Source: Pseudomonadota bacterium
GTDB taxonomy: Bacteria > Myxococcota_A > Polyangia > GCA-2747355
DNA: 64,000 nucleotides
Reading direction: 5' to 3'
NCBI GenBank assembly: GCA_016702545.1
Contig: JADJDT010000043.1
Span: forward strand, 62,001-126,000
The notes under the pieces were generated by a model, which was not told where the DNA came from, searched no databases, and worked only from the letters and a program-made list of their open reading frames with translations. A program made the translations under genes and the position numbers. Shown one piece after another: positions 1 through 8,682 of the stretch. Within the stretch, counting starts at the first letter, position 1. Each line of letters begins with the position of its first letter.

Positions 1-882
1 CTCGCGGGCCGGCGCGAGGGCGGGAGCCGCGCCGGACAGCGCCGCCACGAAGGCCGCGACCGAGGGAAAACGCTCGGCGGGATCCTTGGCCAACGCGCGT
101 TGCAGCACCGGCGCGATGTGCAGGGGCAGCGCCCCGGGCAGCGTCGCGGTCAGTGCGCGCGGCGACTCGTAGGCCACCTTGTAGACCACCTGCGCCAGGG
201 TTTCGCCGGCGAAGGCCGCCTCACCGCTGAGCAGCTCCAAGACGATCGCGGCCAGCGCGAACTGATCGGTCGGCGGTCCGACGCGCTGCGTCTGGCCGCT
301 GAGCTGCTCCGGGGCCATGTACTGCGGCGTGCCGAGCACCGCGCCCTCGACGGTCACGACGCTGCGCGAATCGCGGATCTTCGAGATGCCGAAGTCGAGC
401 ACCTTGGCGCGCGTGAGGTTGCCGCTGGTGCTGGGCTCGAGCGTGAGGAAGACGTTCTCGGGCTTGAGGTCGCGGTGGACCACGCCGTGGTCGTGCGCGG
501 CGGTCAAGGCCGAGGCGATCTGCTGGACGAGCACCAGGACCTCGCTGAAGGGCAGCTTGCCGCGCTGCAGGCGCTCGCGCATGCTCTCGCCGCGCAGCAG
601 CTCCATCACCAGGTAGGGCGTGCCGTCGGGCAGCGCGTTGAAGTCCAGTACGTCGACGATGTGGGGATGCGCGAGGCGGGAGGCGATCTCGGCCTCGCGG
701 CGAAAGCGGGCGACCGCCTCGGCGTTGTCGGCGATCGCGCCGGCGAGCACCTTGATCGCGACCTGCTTCGGCAAGCGCAGGTGGTCGGCCAGCCAGACCG
801 TGCCCATCCCGCCCTGGCCAATACAGCGCACCAGCCGGTAGGTGCCGTCGAGGATCTGGTTCGTCGCCACGGCGCTGCTCAT
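1..882 (-). CDS. Ser/Thr protein kinase, eukaryotic type (3' end off window)
   Basis: The reading frame opens at an ATG at 882 and runs off the left edge, so the C-terminus is missing. Seen: glycine-rich loop GQGGMGTVW, ATP-site lysine in VAIKVL, catalytic loop VVHRDLKPEN, DFG in LDFGISK and activation segment GTPQYMAPEQ. These are the complete motifs of an active Hanks-type kinase, expected to phosphorylate Ser/Thr of unknown partners. About 290 residues are visible, which is the whole kinase domain; family members usually continue into a linker, a membrane helix or a sensor domain that cannot be seen here. It lies just downstream of rng on the same strand with a 73-base gap. Several such kinases per genome are typical of myxobacteria; a second one lies at 59.5 kb. 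Confidence 0.93.
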   Translation of the reverse strand, partial: MSSAVATNQILDGTYRLVRCIGQGGMGTVWLADHLRLPKQVAIKVLAGAIADNAEAVARFRREAEIASRLAHPHIVDVLDFNALPDGTPYLVMELLRGESMRERLQRGKLPFSEVLVLVQQIASALTAAHDHGVVHRDLKPENVFLTLEPSTSGNLTRAKVLDFGISKIRDSRSVVTVEGAVLGTPQYMAPEQLSGQTQRVGPPTDQFALAAIVLELLSGEAAFAGETLAQVVYKVAYESPRALTATLPGALPLHIAPVLQRALAKDPAERFPSVAAFVAALSGAAPALAPARE

Positions 883-955
883 CGTCGCTCTACCGCCCCC
901 TGCCGGCCCGGTGTCGCTGCGGGAGCCGAGCATGCCCCATTTGGCCCCATCCCTG

Positions 956-2473
956 CTACTCGGACTCGACGCGAATCTCGAACTGCTCGGGGTGGAAGCC
1001 CGGACGCGCCTCGACGCGCAGTGAGCGACCGAGCCGCCGCTCGAGTTGCCCGAGCTGCTCGCCCTCCGCGTCGGCCAGCAGGTCGGCGACCTCGGGATGC
1101 ACCGACACCGTGAGCGAGCGCCCGGGCAGGCCGGCGCCGTGGCGCGAGATCTCGCGCAAGACCTCGTAGCAGATGGTCTGGGTGGTCTTGACCGCGCCGC
1201 GACCGCCGCAATGCGGACAGGGGGCGGTGAGCTCGTGCATCAGGCTCTCGCGCACGCGCTGACGCGTCATCTCGACCAGCCCCAGCGGCGAGATGTCGAG
1301 CGCGTGGGTCTTGGCGCGATCGCTGCTCAACGCCTCGGCCAGCGCGCGCCCCACCTGTTGGCGGTTGCTCTCCAGCTCCATGTCGATGAAGTCGACGATG
1401 ATGATGCCGCCGATGTTGCGCAGCCGCAGCTGCGCCGCGACCTCCTTCGCGGCCTCGAGGTTGATCTTCGTGATCGTGTCTTCGAGGCTACGGTGGCCGA
1501 CGTAGCGCCCGGTGTTGACGTCGATCGCGGTCAGGGCCTCGCCCTCGTCGATCACCAGATAGCCGCCTGAGCGCAGCCAGACCTTGCGCACGAGCGCCCG
1601 GTCGATCTCGTGCTCGATGCCATGGGCGTCGAAGAGCGGCTCGCGGTCCTGGTAGAGCTCGAGCGTCTGTTCGTGCTGTGGCATGAAGGTGCGCACGAAC
1701 TCCTGGATGCGCGTATAGGTGGCGAGATCGTCGATGATGACGCGCTGCACCTGTGACGACACTAGATCGCGGACGACGCGCAACGAGAGATCGAGATCCT
1801 GGTGCACGACGCCGGGCGCCGACACGCGCTTGGCGCGGGCGCGCACCTCGCTCCAGAGCTTGAGCAGGAACTCGAGCTCGGTGCGCAGGTTCTCCTCGCT
1901 CTGGTGCTCGGCCACCGTGCGCACGATGCAGCCCGTCTCGGGCGGTCGCAGTCGGCCGAGGATCTCGCGTAGGCGCTCGCGCTCGGCCTCGTCGGTGATG
2001 CGGCGCGAAATCCCGATGTGATCGACGGTCGGCACCAGCACGAGCGTGCGACCGGCCAGCGAGAGATAGCTGGTAATGCGCGCGCCCTTGCTACCGATCG
2101 GCTCCTTGGCCACCTGCACCAGCAGCTGCTCGCCCTCGTGCAGCCGTTGCTCGATCGGCACCGGCGGCGCCGCGCTGGCGCGCTCGTCGGCGCTGGCGTG
2201 GGCCTCCCCATCATCGCCGAGGGGCGGCACATCGCCCGCGTAGAGAAAGGCGGCCCGCTCGAGCCCGATGTCGACGAACGCCGCGTGCATGCCAGGCAGC
2301 ACGCGCACCACTCGCCCCTGGTAGATGTTGCCGACGATCCGCCGATCGGACGGGCGCTCGATGTGCAGCTCGATCAGCTGGCCGTTCTCGACCAACGCGA
2401 CGCGCGTCTCGGGACCATCGGCATTGACGAGCAGGATGTGGCCCACGTGGATCCTCGCCTCGGGCGGCAGCAT
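956..2473 (-). CDS. rng: Ribonuclease G / E family endoribonuclease
   Basis: 505 residues from the ATG at 2473; an upstream in-frame ATG at 2680 would add 69 unrelated residues, so the downstream start is preferred. Residues about 8-130 carry an S1-type RNA-binding fold with a low-complexity insertion, followed by the catalytic RNase E/G domain. The two metal-binding aspartates are recognisable at D318 (AIDVNTG) and D361 (IVDFID), 43 residues apart as in E. coli RNase E (D303, D346). A zinc-link CPHCGGRG follows at about 419. There is no long C-terminal scaffold, so it is RNase G-like in length. Expected role: cytoplasmic 5'-end-dependent cleavage in rRNA maturation and mRNA decay. Confidence 0.93.
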   Translation of the reverse strand: MLPPEARIHVGHILLVNADGPETRVALVENGQLIELHIERPSDRRIVGNIYQGRVVRVLPGMHAAFVDIGLERAAFLYAGDVPPLGDDGEAHASADERASAAPPVPIEQRLHEGEQLLVQVAKEPIGSKGARITSYLSLAGRTLVLVPTVDHIGISRRITDEAERERLREILGRLRPPETGCIVRTVAEHQSEENLRTELEFLLKLWSEVRARAKRVSAPGVVHQDLDLSLRVVRDLVSSQVQRVIIDDLATYTRIQEFVRTFMPQHEQTLELYQDREPLFDAHGIEHEIDRALVRKVWLRSGGYLVIDEGEALTAIDVNTGRYVGHRSLEDTITKINLEAAKEVAAQLRLRNIGGIIIVDFIDMELESNRQQVGRALAEALSSDRAKTHALDISPLGLVEMTRQRVRESLMHELTAPCPHCGGRGAVKTTQTICYEVLREISRHGAGLPGRSLTVSVHPEVADLLADAEGEQLGQLERRLGRSLRVEARPGFHPEQFEIRVESE

Positions 2474-3019
2474 CGCCCGAGGCTTGCCCTCACGCGAAGG
2501 GCCAGGCGAAAGCCGTGGGCAGCGCGGCGCGAGCCTCAGAAATGCGCGGGCACTATGACACAGATGTCTGGCATCGGGGAGCGAGGGCCTGCCGTCGATC
2601 GACACCGAGCCGCCGATTTCGTTGGCGATTGGCGCGCGTCGCGGGTCTACAGCCAGCTGGCATTGCCCTTGCTGTTCCACGCCACGCCGCCTCGACGGGC
2701 TCGGCCGTCGCGACGGAGCCCCGGCCGGTTTTGGCCGCTGAACGATAGCGACCGCGCGATGCAGCTTAGCTAATGGATCGGGCTTAGGTCAGGAATCGGG
2801 TCGCCGAAGGTTGCTGCTTAGCTACGAGCTTAGTTAGAGGGCTGCGGTGGGCCGACGGGCGCGCCGCAGCTCGCGCGGTGGCACGAAGCCCCTCGAGGAC
2901 TTGCTCTTCGGGGGGCTTCGCCTTTGTTGCGGCAGGCCTCACAACTGCGCCGGCGAAGCGTCCGCGGCTGTTCCGGCGAAGCGCTGCGCGGCGGTCGCGG
3001 CGCGGGGCCGGGAGCGGCA
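2474..3019. other. 546-bp intergenic region with competing hairpins
   Basis: No credible gene is seen. The region carries the promoter side of rng and the 3' side of the upstream GlmU-like gene, both read on the minus strand. Seen: CGAAGCCCC at 2884-2892 can pair with GGGGCTTCG at 2912-2920, while the overlapping GCTTCGCC at 2915-2922 can instead pair with GGCGAAGC at 2952-2959. The two hairpins are mutually exclusive. A further GGCGAAGCG copy lies at 2975. No U-run follows either hairpin, so an intrinsic terminator is not obvious. Confidence 0.4.
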
Positions 3020-4276
3020 TCAGGCCGCGAGGGGCGTCGCGATCGCGCAGACGCGCGCGACGAGGCGCTGGAGCCAGCGTGTGCCGGCCGCCACGCTCTC
3101 GGCGTCGAGCTGTCGAATCGCTGCGACGAAGCTCGCTGCGCCGGGCCCAGCGCCGCCCGCTCGGTGACTGCCGAGGCCCGCGACCAGCCGTTGGCGATCC
3201 CTGTCCTCGGGCTGGTCCAGCTCGGCGTAACGCGCGAGCGCCGCGGACCACTCGGTCCACTGCGCGGCGAAGCGCTGCTGCACGGCGAGCTCGCGGGCAA
3301 AAGCGGCTCCGCCCTCCGCCGCTAGCGAGGCCACGGAGGCCGGTAGGGCCTCGGCCAGCCGGCCGAGTTGACGCAGGCGCTCCTCGATCGCGCCGGCGAC
3401 GACGCGCTGAGCCGCGCAGTACAGCTCTCGCTCCAGCGCGGCGTCCCCGGCCCAGGGCAGGCGCGCCTGCTGGTACCAGTGCCACAACGCCACCAGCTCC
3501 CCGACGTAGCGCAGGTTCTTCGCCACCCGCGCGCCCACGCCGCGGAAGCGCTCGCGGTGGAAGGGCTGGGTGCCGGTGGGCAAGGCCTCGCCGACGACGA
3601 GCTGATGCGGGCCGTGATCGCGCCGATAGACGAAGCCGGCCGCCAGCACCGTGCCGTAGTCGATGTGCACCGGGCCGACCAAGCCGGCCTGGCCCCCGAG
3701 GAAGATGCGCGGCGAGCGCAGCATCACGCCTTGTGGCACGTCGCCGATCAGCGAGGCCGTGGCCTTGTCCCCGCGGGGCCCGAAGGGCGTGAAGTTGAAG
3801 TGGATGAACGAGCTGCCCACCTCGCTGTGGTCGGCGCGGCTGGTGCCGCCGGCCATCAACACGTCGCAGAAGTTGATCAGGCTGCCGAGGGTGACGAAGG
3901 GCAGCAGCACGGTCTGCTTCAGGCCGACGGTGTGCGCCGTGCTGGCCTGCTCCTCGAGCAGGCAGCCGGGGCGAACCTGCGCCCCGGGGCCGCAGGCGGC
4001 GCCGTCGAGGTAGACCGAGCCCGCATGAGACCCGCCGCTCAGGACGACGCCACGGCCGAGCGCGCAATCATCGACCGTGACGGGTCCCTCGGCGCCGAGG
4101 GTGCAGCCCGGGCCGATCAGCAGCGAGCGGCCGCGGAGCTGGGTCCCCGGGTAGAGGGTGGTTGCGGGACCGTGGATGCGATCGACGACCACCTCGTCGC
4201 CAAGGCTGATCAGCGCCGGTGACGGGATCACGACGCCCCGCGCTTGGAGCGCGCGGATCCTGTCGGCGGGCGTCAT
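3020..4276 (-). CDS. GlmU-like left-handed beta-helix (hexapeptide) protein
   Basis: 418 residues. The first about 230 residues are hexapeptide repeats including the strings LEEQASTAHTVGLKQT, GSLINFCDVLMAGGTSR and DHSEVGSSFIHFNF, which I recognise from a proteobacterial family often named UDP-N-acetylglucosamine pyrophosphorylase although it lacks the N-terminal nucleotidyltransferase domain of GlmU. The remaining 190 residues are predicted helical and alanine-rich. A sugar-nucleotide or acyl-transfer role is possible, but the activity is not established from sequence. The start ATG overlaps the stop of the upstream gene (ATGA at 4273-4276), so the two are translationally coupled. Confidence 0.8.
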   Translation of the reverse strand: MTPADRIRALQARGVVIPSPALISLGDEVVVDRIHGPATTLYPGTQLRGRSLLIGPGCTLGAEGPVTVDDCALGRGVVLSGGSHAGSVYLDGAACGPGAQVRPGCLLEEQASTAHTVGLKQTVLLPFVTLGSLINFCDVLMAGGTSRADHSEVGSSFIHFNFTPFGPRGDKATASLIGDVPQGVMLRSPRIFLGGQAGLVGPVHIDYGTVLAAGFVYRRDHGPHQLVVGEALPTGTQPFHRERFRGVGARVAKNLRYVGELVALWHWYQQARLPWAGDAALERELYCAAQRVVAGAIEERLRQLGRLAEALPASVASLAAEGGAAFARELAVQQRFAAQWTEWSAALARYAELDQPEDRDRQRLVAGLGSHRAGGAGPGAASFVAAIRQLDAESVAAGTRWLQRLVARVCAIATPLAA

Positions 4277-5478
4277 GACCCCGCCGCGGCCTTGCCGCCG
4301 AACTCGACGATGCGGCTGAAGACGCCCTTGATCGCGTTGCGGTAGTCGACCCAGCTCTTGCCGACGGCGTCGAGCGCCTCGCCGAAGGCCTCGCGCCCCG
4401 CTCGCCGGAAGCAGTCCTCGAGCGCCGAGACGTCGCGATCGTCGCCGCTCATGCGCCGCTGGACCAGCGTGACGAGGCGGTCCGGCTGAGCATCGGCCAG
4501 GGCCGACGCGCAGTCGTCGCGCAGCCTGGCGGCGAAGCGCGGCTCATCCTTGCAGGTGTTGTAGATGTGCTCGACGAGCGCCTGCGTGTCCGGCGGCTGT
4601 CGCACCTGCTGGGCCATCTTCGGCAGCGCGGGGATGGCACAGCGCAGCGCGTGGACATAGCCGGCGGCGGTGGCGCTGGGGTCGGTGCGAGCCCCGCCGT
4701 GGAAGACGCGAGCGGCCGCCAGCAGCGCCTGCTCGCGCGCGGTCTGCTCGCGCAGGGCGGTCAAGCGCTCGATGTAGCGCACGAAGGCGCGCCGCACCGC
4801 GCCGAGCTGCAGCTCGAGCGCGTCGACGGGCTGGACGAAGGCCGTGGGGGGCGCCAGCGCACCCAGGCGCGCTTCGGCGAGGGCGAGCAGGGGCAAGCAC
4901 TTCCGCTCGAGGTCGGTCGGCTGGTGCTCGGGGTCGGCATTGAAGGCGCGGGTCAGCGCCTCCATCACCACCAGGTTGTCGCTGGCGCGATGCACGTCCG
5001 ACTGGCGCGCGCGGACCGTGCAGCGCCAGAAGCTGGCCAGCGGACCGCTCTCGACGTCGCCGAAGTCCTTGAGGAAGAGCGCCGCCGCTTGCCGTTGCCG
5101 TTCGCTGCGTGCGCTGAACCCCAGATAGACCGCGCCGGCGGTGACGAGCAACACGCTCACCGCGGCCGCGGTGAGGCGCCGACGCCGGGATCGTCGCCGA
5201 GCCTGCTCGAGGAAGCTCTGCACCTCGGCTTGGCCCGAGGCCGCACCCAGCGCGGTGAGCGGAGGCAGGCCCACGATCGGCGCCGGCGCCGCGGTGAGCG
5301 GCGTCAGGTCGGCCGGTTGGGCGGGTGGCCGCAGCGCGCTCGGTGGCGGCGGTGGGGGCGGTGGCCGCGCGGCATCGAGCGCTTGGGCGAAGCGCTGGCC
5401 GCCGAGCGAGGCCTTGCACGCCAGGCAATCGGCTGTCTGGTCGGGATTGGGGGTGCCGCAGCGGGGGCAGTTGACCAT
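4273..5478 (-). CDS. Zinc-ribbon single-pass membrane protein, function unknown
   Basis: 401 residues from the ATG at 5478. The N-terminus is a zinc ribbon (MVNCPRCGTPNPDQTADCLAC, two CxxC pairs), then a proline-rich linker with a run of prolines, one membrane helix (LTAAAVSVLLVTAGAVYLG) at about residue 125, and a long helical domain predicted to be exported or periplasmic. No enzyme motif is visible. It overlaps the GlmU-like gene by 4 bp. The architecture (zinc ribbon, linker, helix, helical sensor) is common in uncharacterised myxobacterial proteins. I do not recognise a function. Confidence 0.75.
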   Translation of the reverse strand: MVNCPRCGTPNPDQTADCLACKASLGGQRFAQALDAARPPPPPPPPSALRPPAQPADLTPLTAAPAPIVGLPPLTALGAASGQAEVQSFLEQARRRSRRRRLTAAAVSVLLVTAGAVYLGFSARSERQRQAAALFLKDFGDVESGPLASFWRCTVRARQSDVHRASDNLVVMEALTRAFNADPEHQPTDLERKCLPLLALAEARLGALAPPTAFVQPVDALELQLGAVRRAFVRYIERLTALREQTAREQALLAAARVFHGGARTDPSATAAGYVHALRCAIPALPKMAQQVRQPPDTQALVEHIYNTCKDEPRFAARLRDDCASALADAQPDRLVTLVQRRMSGDDRDVSALEDCFRRAGREAFGEALDAVGKSWVDYRNAIKGVFSRIVEFGGKAAAGS

Positions 5479-5559
5479 CGTCGGCGCTCCGTGGCGGCGT
5501 GAGGTGCGCACGCCGCGTCGCGCCGGCGACGCTAACACAGCCCCTTGGGGTGGGCCTAA

Positions 5560-5587
5560 CGCACGACCTGAACGCTTACCGCACGAC
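5560..5587. mobile_element. Excision-type scar of an IS66-like miniature element
   Basis: The 8-mer CGCACGAC occurs at 5560-5567 and again at 5580-5587. Between the copies lies only CTGAACGCTTAC (5568-5579), which is identical to the last 12 bases of the complete element at 10504-10681 and differs by one base from the right end of the element at 18539-18706. This is what an element leaves if all but one terminal repeat is lost. The scar supplies the TAA stop (5576-5578) of the crtU-like gene; before insertion the frame would have read ...VVR then TAG, so the protein end is unchanged. Confidence 0.75.
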
Positions 5588-7237
5588 CTCGTCGGGCGCG
5601 CGGCGGGCCAGCAGCCCGCGGGTCGGTACCGTCAGCACCGGCTCCTCGCGCAGGCCGGCGCTGGAGAGGATCGCATTGGCGCTCAAGAGCCCCGCGCTGA
5701 AGGCGCCCTCCATCAACATCGCCGGCAGCGGCAGGGCCACCCAGTCCCCCGCCAGCCACAGTCCGGGCACGGGCGTGCGTAGGCCCGGGCGACCCTCGTG
5801 CATCCCGACGTGGAAGGCGGCGAAGTCGCGCCGCACCTGCAGGTGACTGTCGCGGTGTTGGGCCTGGCGTAGCTCGGGCAAGAAGTGCTCGAGCTCGGCG
5901 CAGAGGGCCGCGGCGATCGCGGCGTCGTCGCCGGCGTCGTCGGGTAGGGCGTAGCAGTGCAGCTCGAGCACGGCGCCGCCGTGCTGCCGCGCCCAGTCTT
6001 GGGCCGCCGGCTCGATGCGGTGGCAGAGCGCGATCGCGTCCAGCAGGCGCAACCGCTCGGTGATGAAGAAGACGGGCAGCGCGGCGCGCGGGTCGCGGTC
6101 GAGCCACAGTCGCAGCACGGCGTAACCCTGCGCGGGTCGGGTCGCGGCCAGCTGGGCGGCGAAGGCGGGCTGCTCCTCGGCGATGAAGGTCGAGGCCCCG
6201 ACGATCGCGCGCGTGCCGACCACGTCGCTGGCGAGCACGACGTGGTCGAAGGCCTCGCTCTCGCCGGCGATCCGCAGCCGCCCCGCGGCGTCCCGGGTCA
6301 GTCCCTCGACGCCACAGGCGAGGCGCAGCGTGACGCCCTGCTGCTCGAGGTGCCGCGCGATCGGCGCGATCACGCCGTCGGCGTAGTCGGCGGCAGGGTA
6401 GTCATAGAGCAGTCCGCCATCGTGACTGAGGTAGTAGAAGTGGAAGCTCTTGATCAGCTCGGCCAGCGACATCCGGTCCTCGTCGGCGAAGAAGGCCCGC
6501 GAGAAGGTGTTGAAGGCCAGCCGGAGCCGGGGCGGCAGCTCGGCCCGTGCGGCGAAGGACGCGAAGGAGGTCTGGTCGAAGCGGGCGAAGGTCGCGAGCG
6601 GGTCGTACTCGAGCAGCAGGCGCAGCTCGTGTTTAGCCTGGCCGAAGAGGATGTCGCGCCAGCGGTAGACGCCGGCCCGCGCCATCGAGATCAGGTTGAA
6701 GACGGGCGTCCGCTCGACACCGGCGAAGCTCAGCGCCGTGCCGCCGCGCTCGAGGATCAGGTAGTCGTTGATCGCGGCGAAGGACGCGCGCAGTCCGAGC
6801 TGATCGAGGAAGCGATTGAGGTTGTGGTAGTGGCGGAAGAAGGCGTGGAAGCCGTGTCCGACCGGCACCTCGCTGCCCTTGGTCAGCCGATGCGACCAGC
6901 CGCCGATCTTCCCGCCCAGGTACGCGTTGCGCTCGTAGAGCACGACGCTGAAGCCGCGCGGCGCGAGCGTCGTGGCGGCCGCGATGCCCGCCAGGCCGCC
7001 GCCGATCACGGCCACGCGCTGCGGTCCTTGGCTCAGGCGCAGCGGGCGGTGCGGGTCGATCGTGTTGAAGGGCTGGACGAAGCCACCGAGCCGCGCTGCG
7101 ATGCGCCGCGCCAGCCACGGGCCGAGCCAGCCGCGCTCCGCCGAGGCCCAGCGTAGCAGCCAGAGCACGAGGCCCGCGCCGAGCAGCAGCACCAGGCCGA
7201 GGGTGATCGACAGGACCGCGAACAGGGTGGACAGCAT
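5576..7237 (-). CDS. crtU: CrtU-like FAD-dependent carotenoid desaturase/methyltransferase
   Basis: 553 residues. A hydrophobic N-terminal helix (about 5-28) precedes an amine-oxidase/phytoene-desaturase fold with the FAD motif VAVIGGGLAGIAAA (about 74). The motifs HGFHAFFRHYHNL and, near the C-terminus, PVPGLWLAGDWVALPLPA are those I associate with CrtU, which desaturates and methyl-shifts a beta-ionone ring into an aromatic end group (isorenieratene, chlorobactene). The call rests on motif resemblance; a different carotenoid oxidase is possible. SD AGGAGCT precedes the ATG. It follows the glycosyltransferase and crtC on the same strand, and its stop codon lies in a transposon scar. Confidence 0.72.
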   Translation of the reverse strand: MLSTLFAVLSITLGLVLLLGAGLVLWLLRWASAERGWLGPWLARRIAARLGGFVQPFNTIDPHRPLRLSQGPQRVAVIGGGLAGIAAATTLAPRGFSVVLYERNAYLGGKIGGWSHRLTKGSEVPVGHGFHAFFRHYHNLNRFLDQLGLRASFAAINDYLILERGGTALSFAGVERTPVFNLISMARAGVYRWRDILFGQAKHELRLLLEYDPLATFARFDQTSFASFAARAELPPRLRLAFNTFSRAFFADEDRMSLAELIKSFHFYYLSHDGGLLYDYPAADYADGVIAPIARHLEQQGVTLRLACGVEGLTRDAAGRLRIAGESEAFDHVVLASDVVGTRAIVGASTFIAEEQPAFAAQLAATRPAQGYAVLRLWLDRDPRAALPVFFITERLRLLDAIALCHRIEPAAQDWARQHGGAVLELHCYALPDDAGDDAAIAAALCAELEHFLPELRQAQHRDSHLQVRRDFAAFHVGMHEGRPGLRTPVPGLWLAGDWVALPLPAMLMEGAFSAGLLSANAILSSAGLREEPVLTVPTRGLLARRAPDEVVR

Positions 7238-7301
7238 GGTAGCTCCTCGTGCTCAGGAGGCCGCGCTGCGGCCGGTGAGTGCGTTCGGCTCGGTGAGGCG
7301 T

Positions 7302-8504
7302 TCAGACCGCCCGACGCAGGCGGCCCCCGCGCTCCAGCTCGAGCGTGTGTCCGCGCCAGCTTACCCTTCGGCCGCCGATCGCGCGCAGGAACGCGAGCGC
7401 CAGCAGGGCGTCGGCGAGCACCGCGTCGAGCAGCGCGCCGGGCCAACGCCCCACGCCTCCCCCCGCACGGCGCACCAGCGCGCGGGCGACCGTCGCGGTG
7501 GCGAGGCGGCTGAGCGCGACGAGCAGCAGGATCGCCAGCGCGAGCGGGGGCGTCCTCGACCCCCACAGGGCCAGGACACCCAGCGCGAGTAGCCAGGGCG
7601 CGAGCAGCAGCGCGGGATAGCTCCAGAGCAGCCGGGGTCGCTGCCAGCGCACCACGCTCAGCCAGCGCGTCAGGCGCTGCAGCGCGGCGCCGAACGAGCG
7701 GGCCTCGCCGCGCGCCTCCGCGAGCAGCGGTACCGCGCAGACGCCGAGGCCACGCTCGGCCAGTCGCTGGGCCAGCTCGACATCCTCGCCGAGGTGGTGC
7801 ACCAGTCCCTCCCAGCCGCCGACCGCACCAACGTGCGCCGGTCGGAAGGCGCAGAGCTTGCCGACCAGCGTCTTGCCGTCGACGGCGCAGAGTAGGGCGA
7901 AGGCGTGGAGCGACCCGTCGAGCAGCGCGGCGCCGGCGCGGTCACCCAGCCGGCGACCGGCGGGCCGCTCGATGAAGGGCGCCCAGACGGCGCCGAGCGC
8001 GGGGTCGTCCTGTAGCGGTGCGATCAGGCGATCGAGATCGATCCTGCTCAGGTCGACGTCACTGTCGGCGGAAATGACGATAGGGTGCCGACCGTGATCG
8101 TGACGCAGGGCCCCCGCGAGCTGCGACGCCTTGCGGTTGGGGCCGAGCGGCGGATGAATGGCGACGCTGCAGGGTAGCCCCGCGGCCTCGAGCGTGGCGC
8201 GAGCCTGCTCGGCCACGGGCAGCGCCGTATCCGCGGCGTCGGCGACCGTGAGCGCCACCGTCAGCGGAAAGCTGTGCCGGGCCTGGGCGGCCGAGGCGAG
8301 GTTGTCCAACAGGCGCGCCTCGGCGCCCGCGCAGGGGCGCACCAGCAGCGCTGGCTGATCGCGCACGACCGCGGCGCCTGGGTGGCTGGCGATCGGGCGC
8401 CAGAAGCGCCAGGCTCGTCCGAGCACCACGCCGGTGCCGAGCGCGACCGCCAGCGCCCAGGCCAGCAGCAGGAGGCCTGGCACGAGCAGGGACCAGGCGC
8501 TCAC
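7302..8504 (-). CDS. Membrane glycosyltransferase, GT2/GT21 type (CruC-like candidate)
   Basis: 400 residues from a GTG at 8504. A membrane helix at the N-terminus is followed by a GT-A domain with SADSDVD (metal-binding aspartates), GEDVELAQR and RLTRW, the last matching the (Q/R)xxRW motif of ceramide-glucosyltransferase-like enzymes; three or more C-terminal helices follow. In this cluster a hydroxylated carotenoid is the likely acceptor, which would make it the analogue of CruC or of the myxobactin glucosyltransferase (inference). Before the palindromic element at 8522-8677 inserted, its GTG start would have overlapped the crtC stop (GTGA), so it has lost translational coupling to crtC. 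Confidence 0.75.
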   Translation of the reverse strand: MSAWSLLVPGLLLLAWALAVALGTGVVLGRAWRFWRPIASHPGAAVVRDQPALLVRPCAGAEARLLDNLASAAQARHSFPLTVALTVADAADTALPVAEQARATLEAAGLPCSVAIHPPLGPNRKASQLAGALRHDHGRHPIVISADSDVDLSRIDLDRLIAPLQDDPALGAVWAPFIERPAGRRLGDRAGAALLDGSLHAFALLCAVDGKTLVGKLCAFRPAHVGAVGGWEGLVHHLGEDVELAQRLAERGLGVCAVPLLAEARGEARSFGAALQRLTRWLSVVRWQRPRLLWSYPALLLAPWLLALGVLALWGSRTPPLALAILLLVALSRLATATVARALVRRAGGGVGRWPGALLDAVLADALLALAFLRAIGGRRVSWRGHTLELERGGRLRRAV

Positions 8505-8516
8505 GGCGGCGGCTCG

Positions 8517-8682
8517 CTGAGTACAGCTCCCCAGAAGAGAGTGACCAGTTCGCGACGGGCTGAACGCCGCGGGCAAGGCGCGCCGACGCAGTAATACCCG
8601 TGGTATTTCAAGGAGGCGCAACGCAGCCTGCGGCGCTCAGAACCAGCGAGGTGGTCACTCATTTCTGGGGAGCTGTACTGAG
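8517..8682. mobile_element. 156-bp palindromic miniature element with 5-bp duplication
   Basis: Perfect 15-bp terminal inverted repeats (TACAGCTCCCCAGAA at 8522-8536; its complement at 8663-8677) are flanked by direct repeats CTGAG at 8517-8521 and 8678-8682. Pairing continues imperfectly through the whole element to a perfect central hairpin AATACC-CGT-GGTATT at 8593-8607, so the element is one long imperfect palindrome. It encodes no protein of its own but supplies the last codons and TGA stop (8659-8661) of crtC. A 56-bp core (8569-8624) matches the core of the element at 38737-38895 at about 41 of 56 positions without gaps. Confidence 0.85.

Noticed and set aside
8502..8621. Upstream ATG at 8621 as start of the glycosyltransferase
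   Set aside because: The extra 39 residues are encoded by the inserted palindromic element; the GTG at 8504 matches the reconstructed pre-insertion junction.
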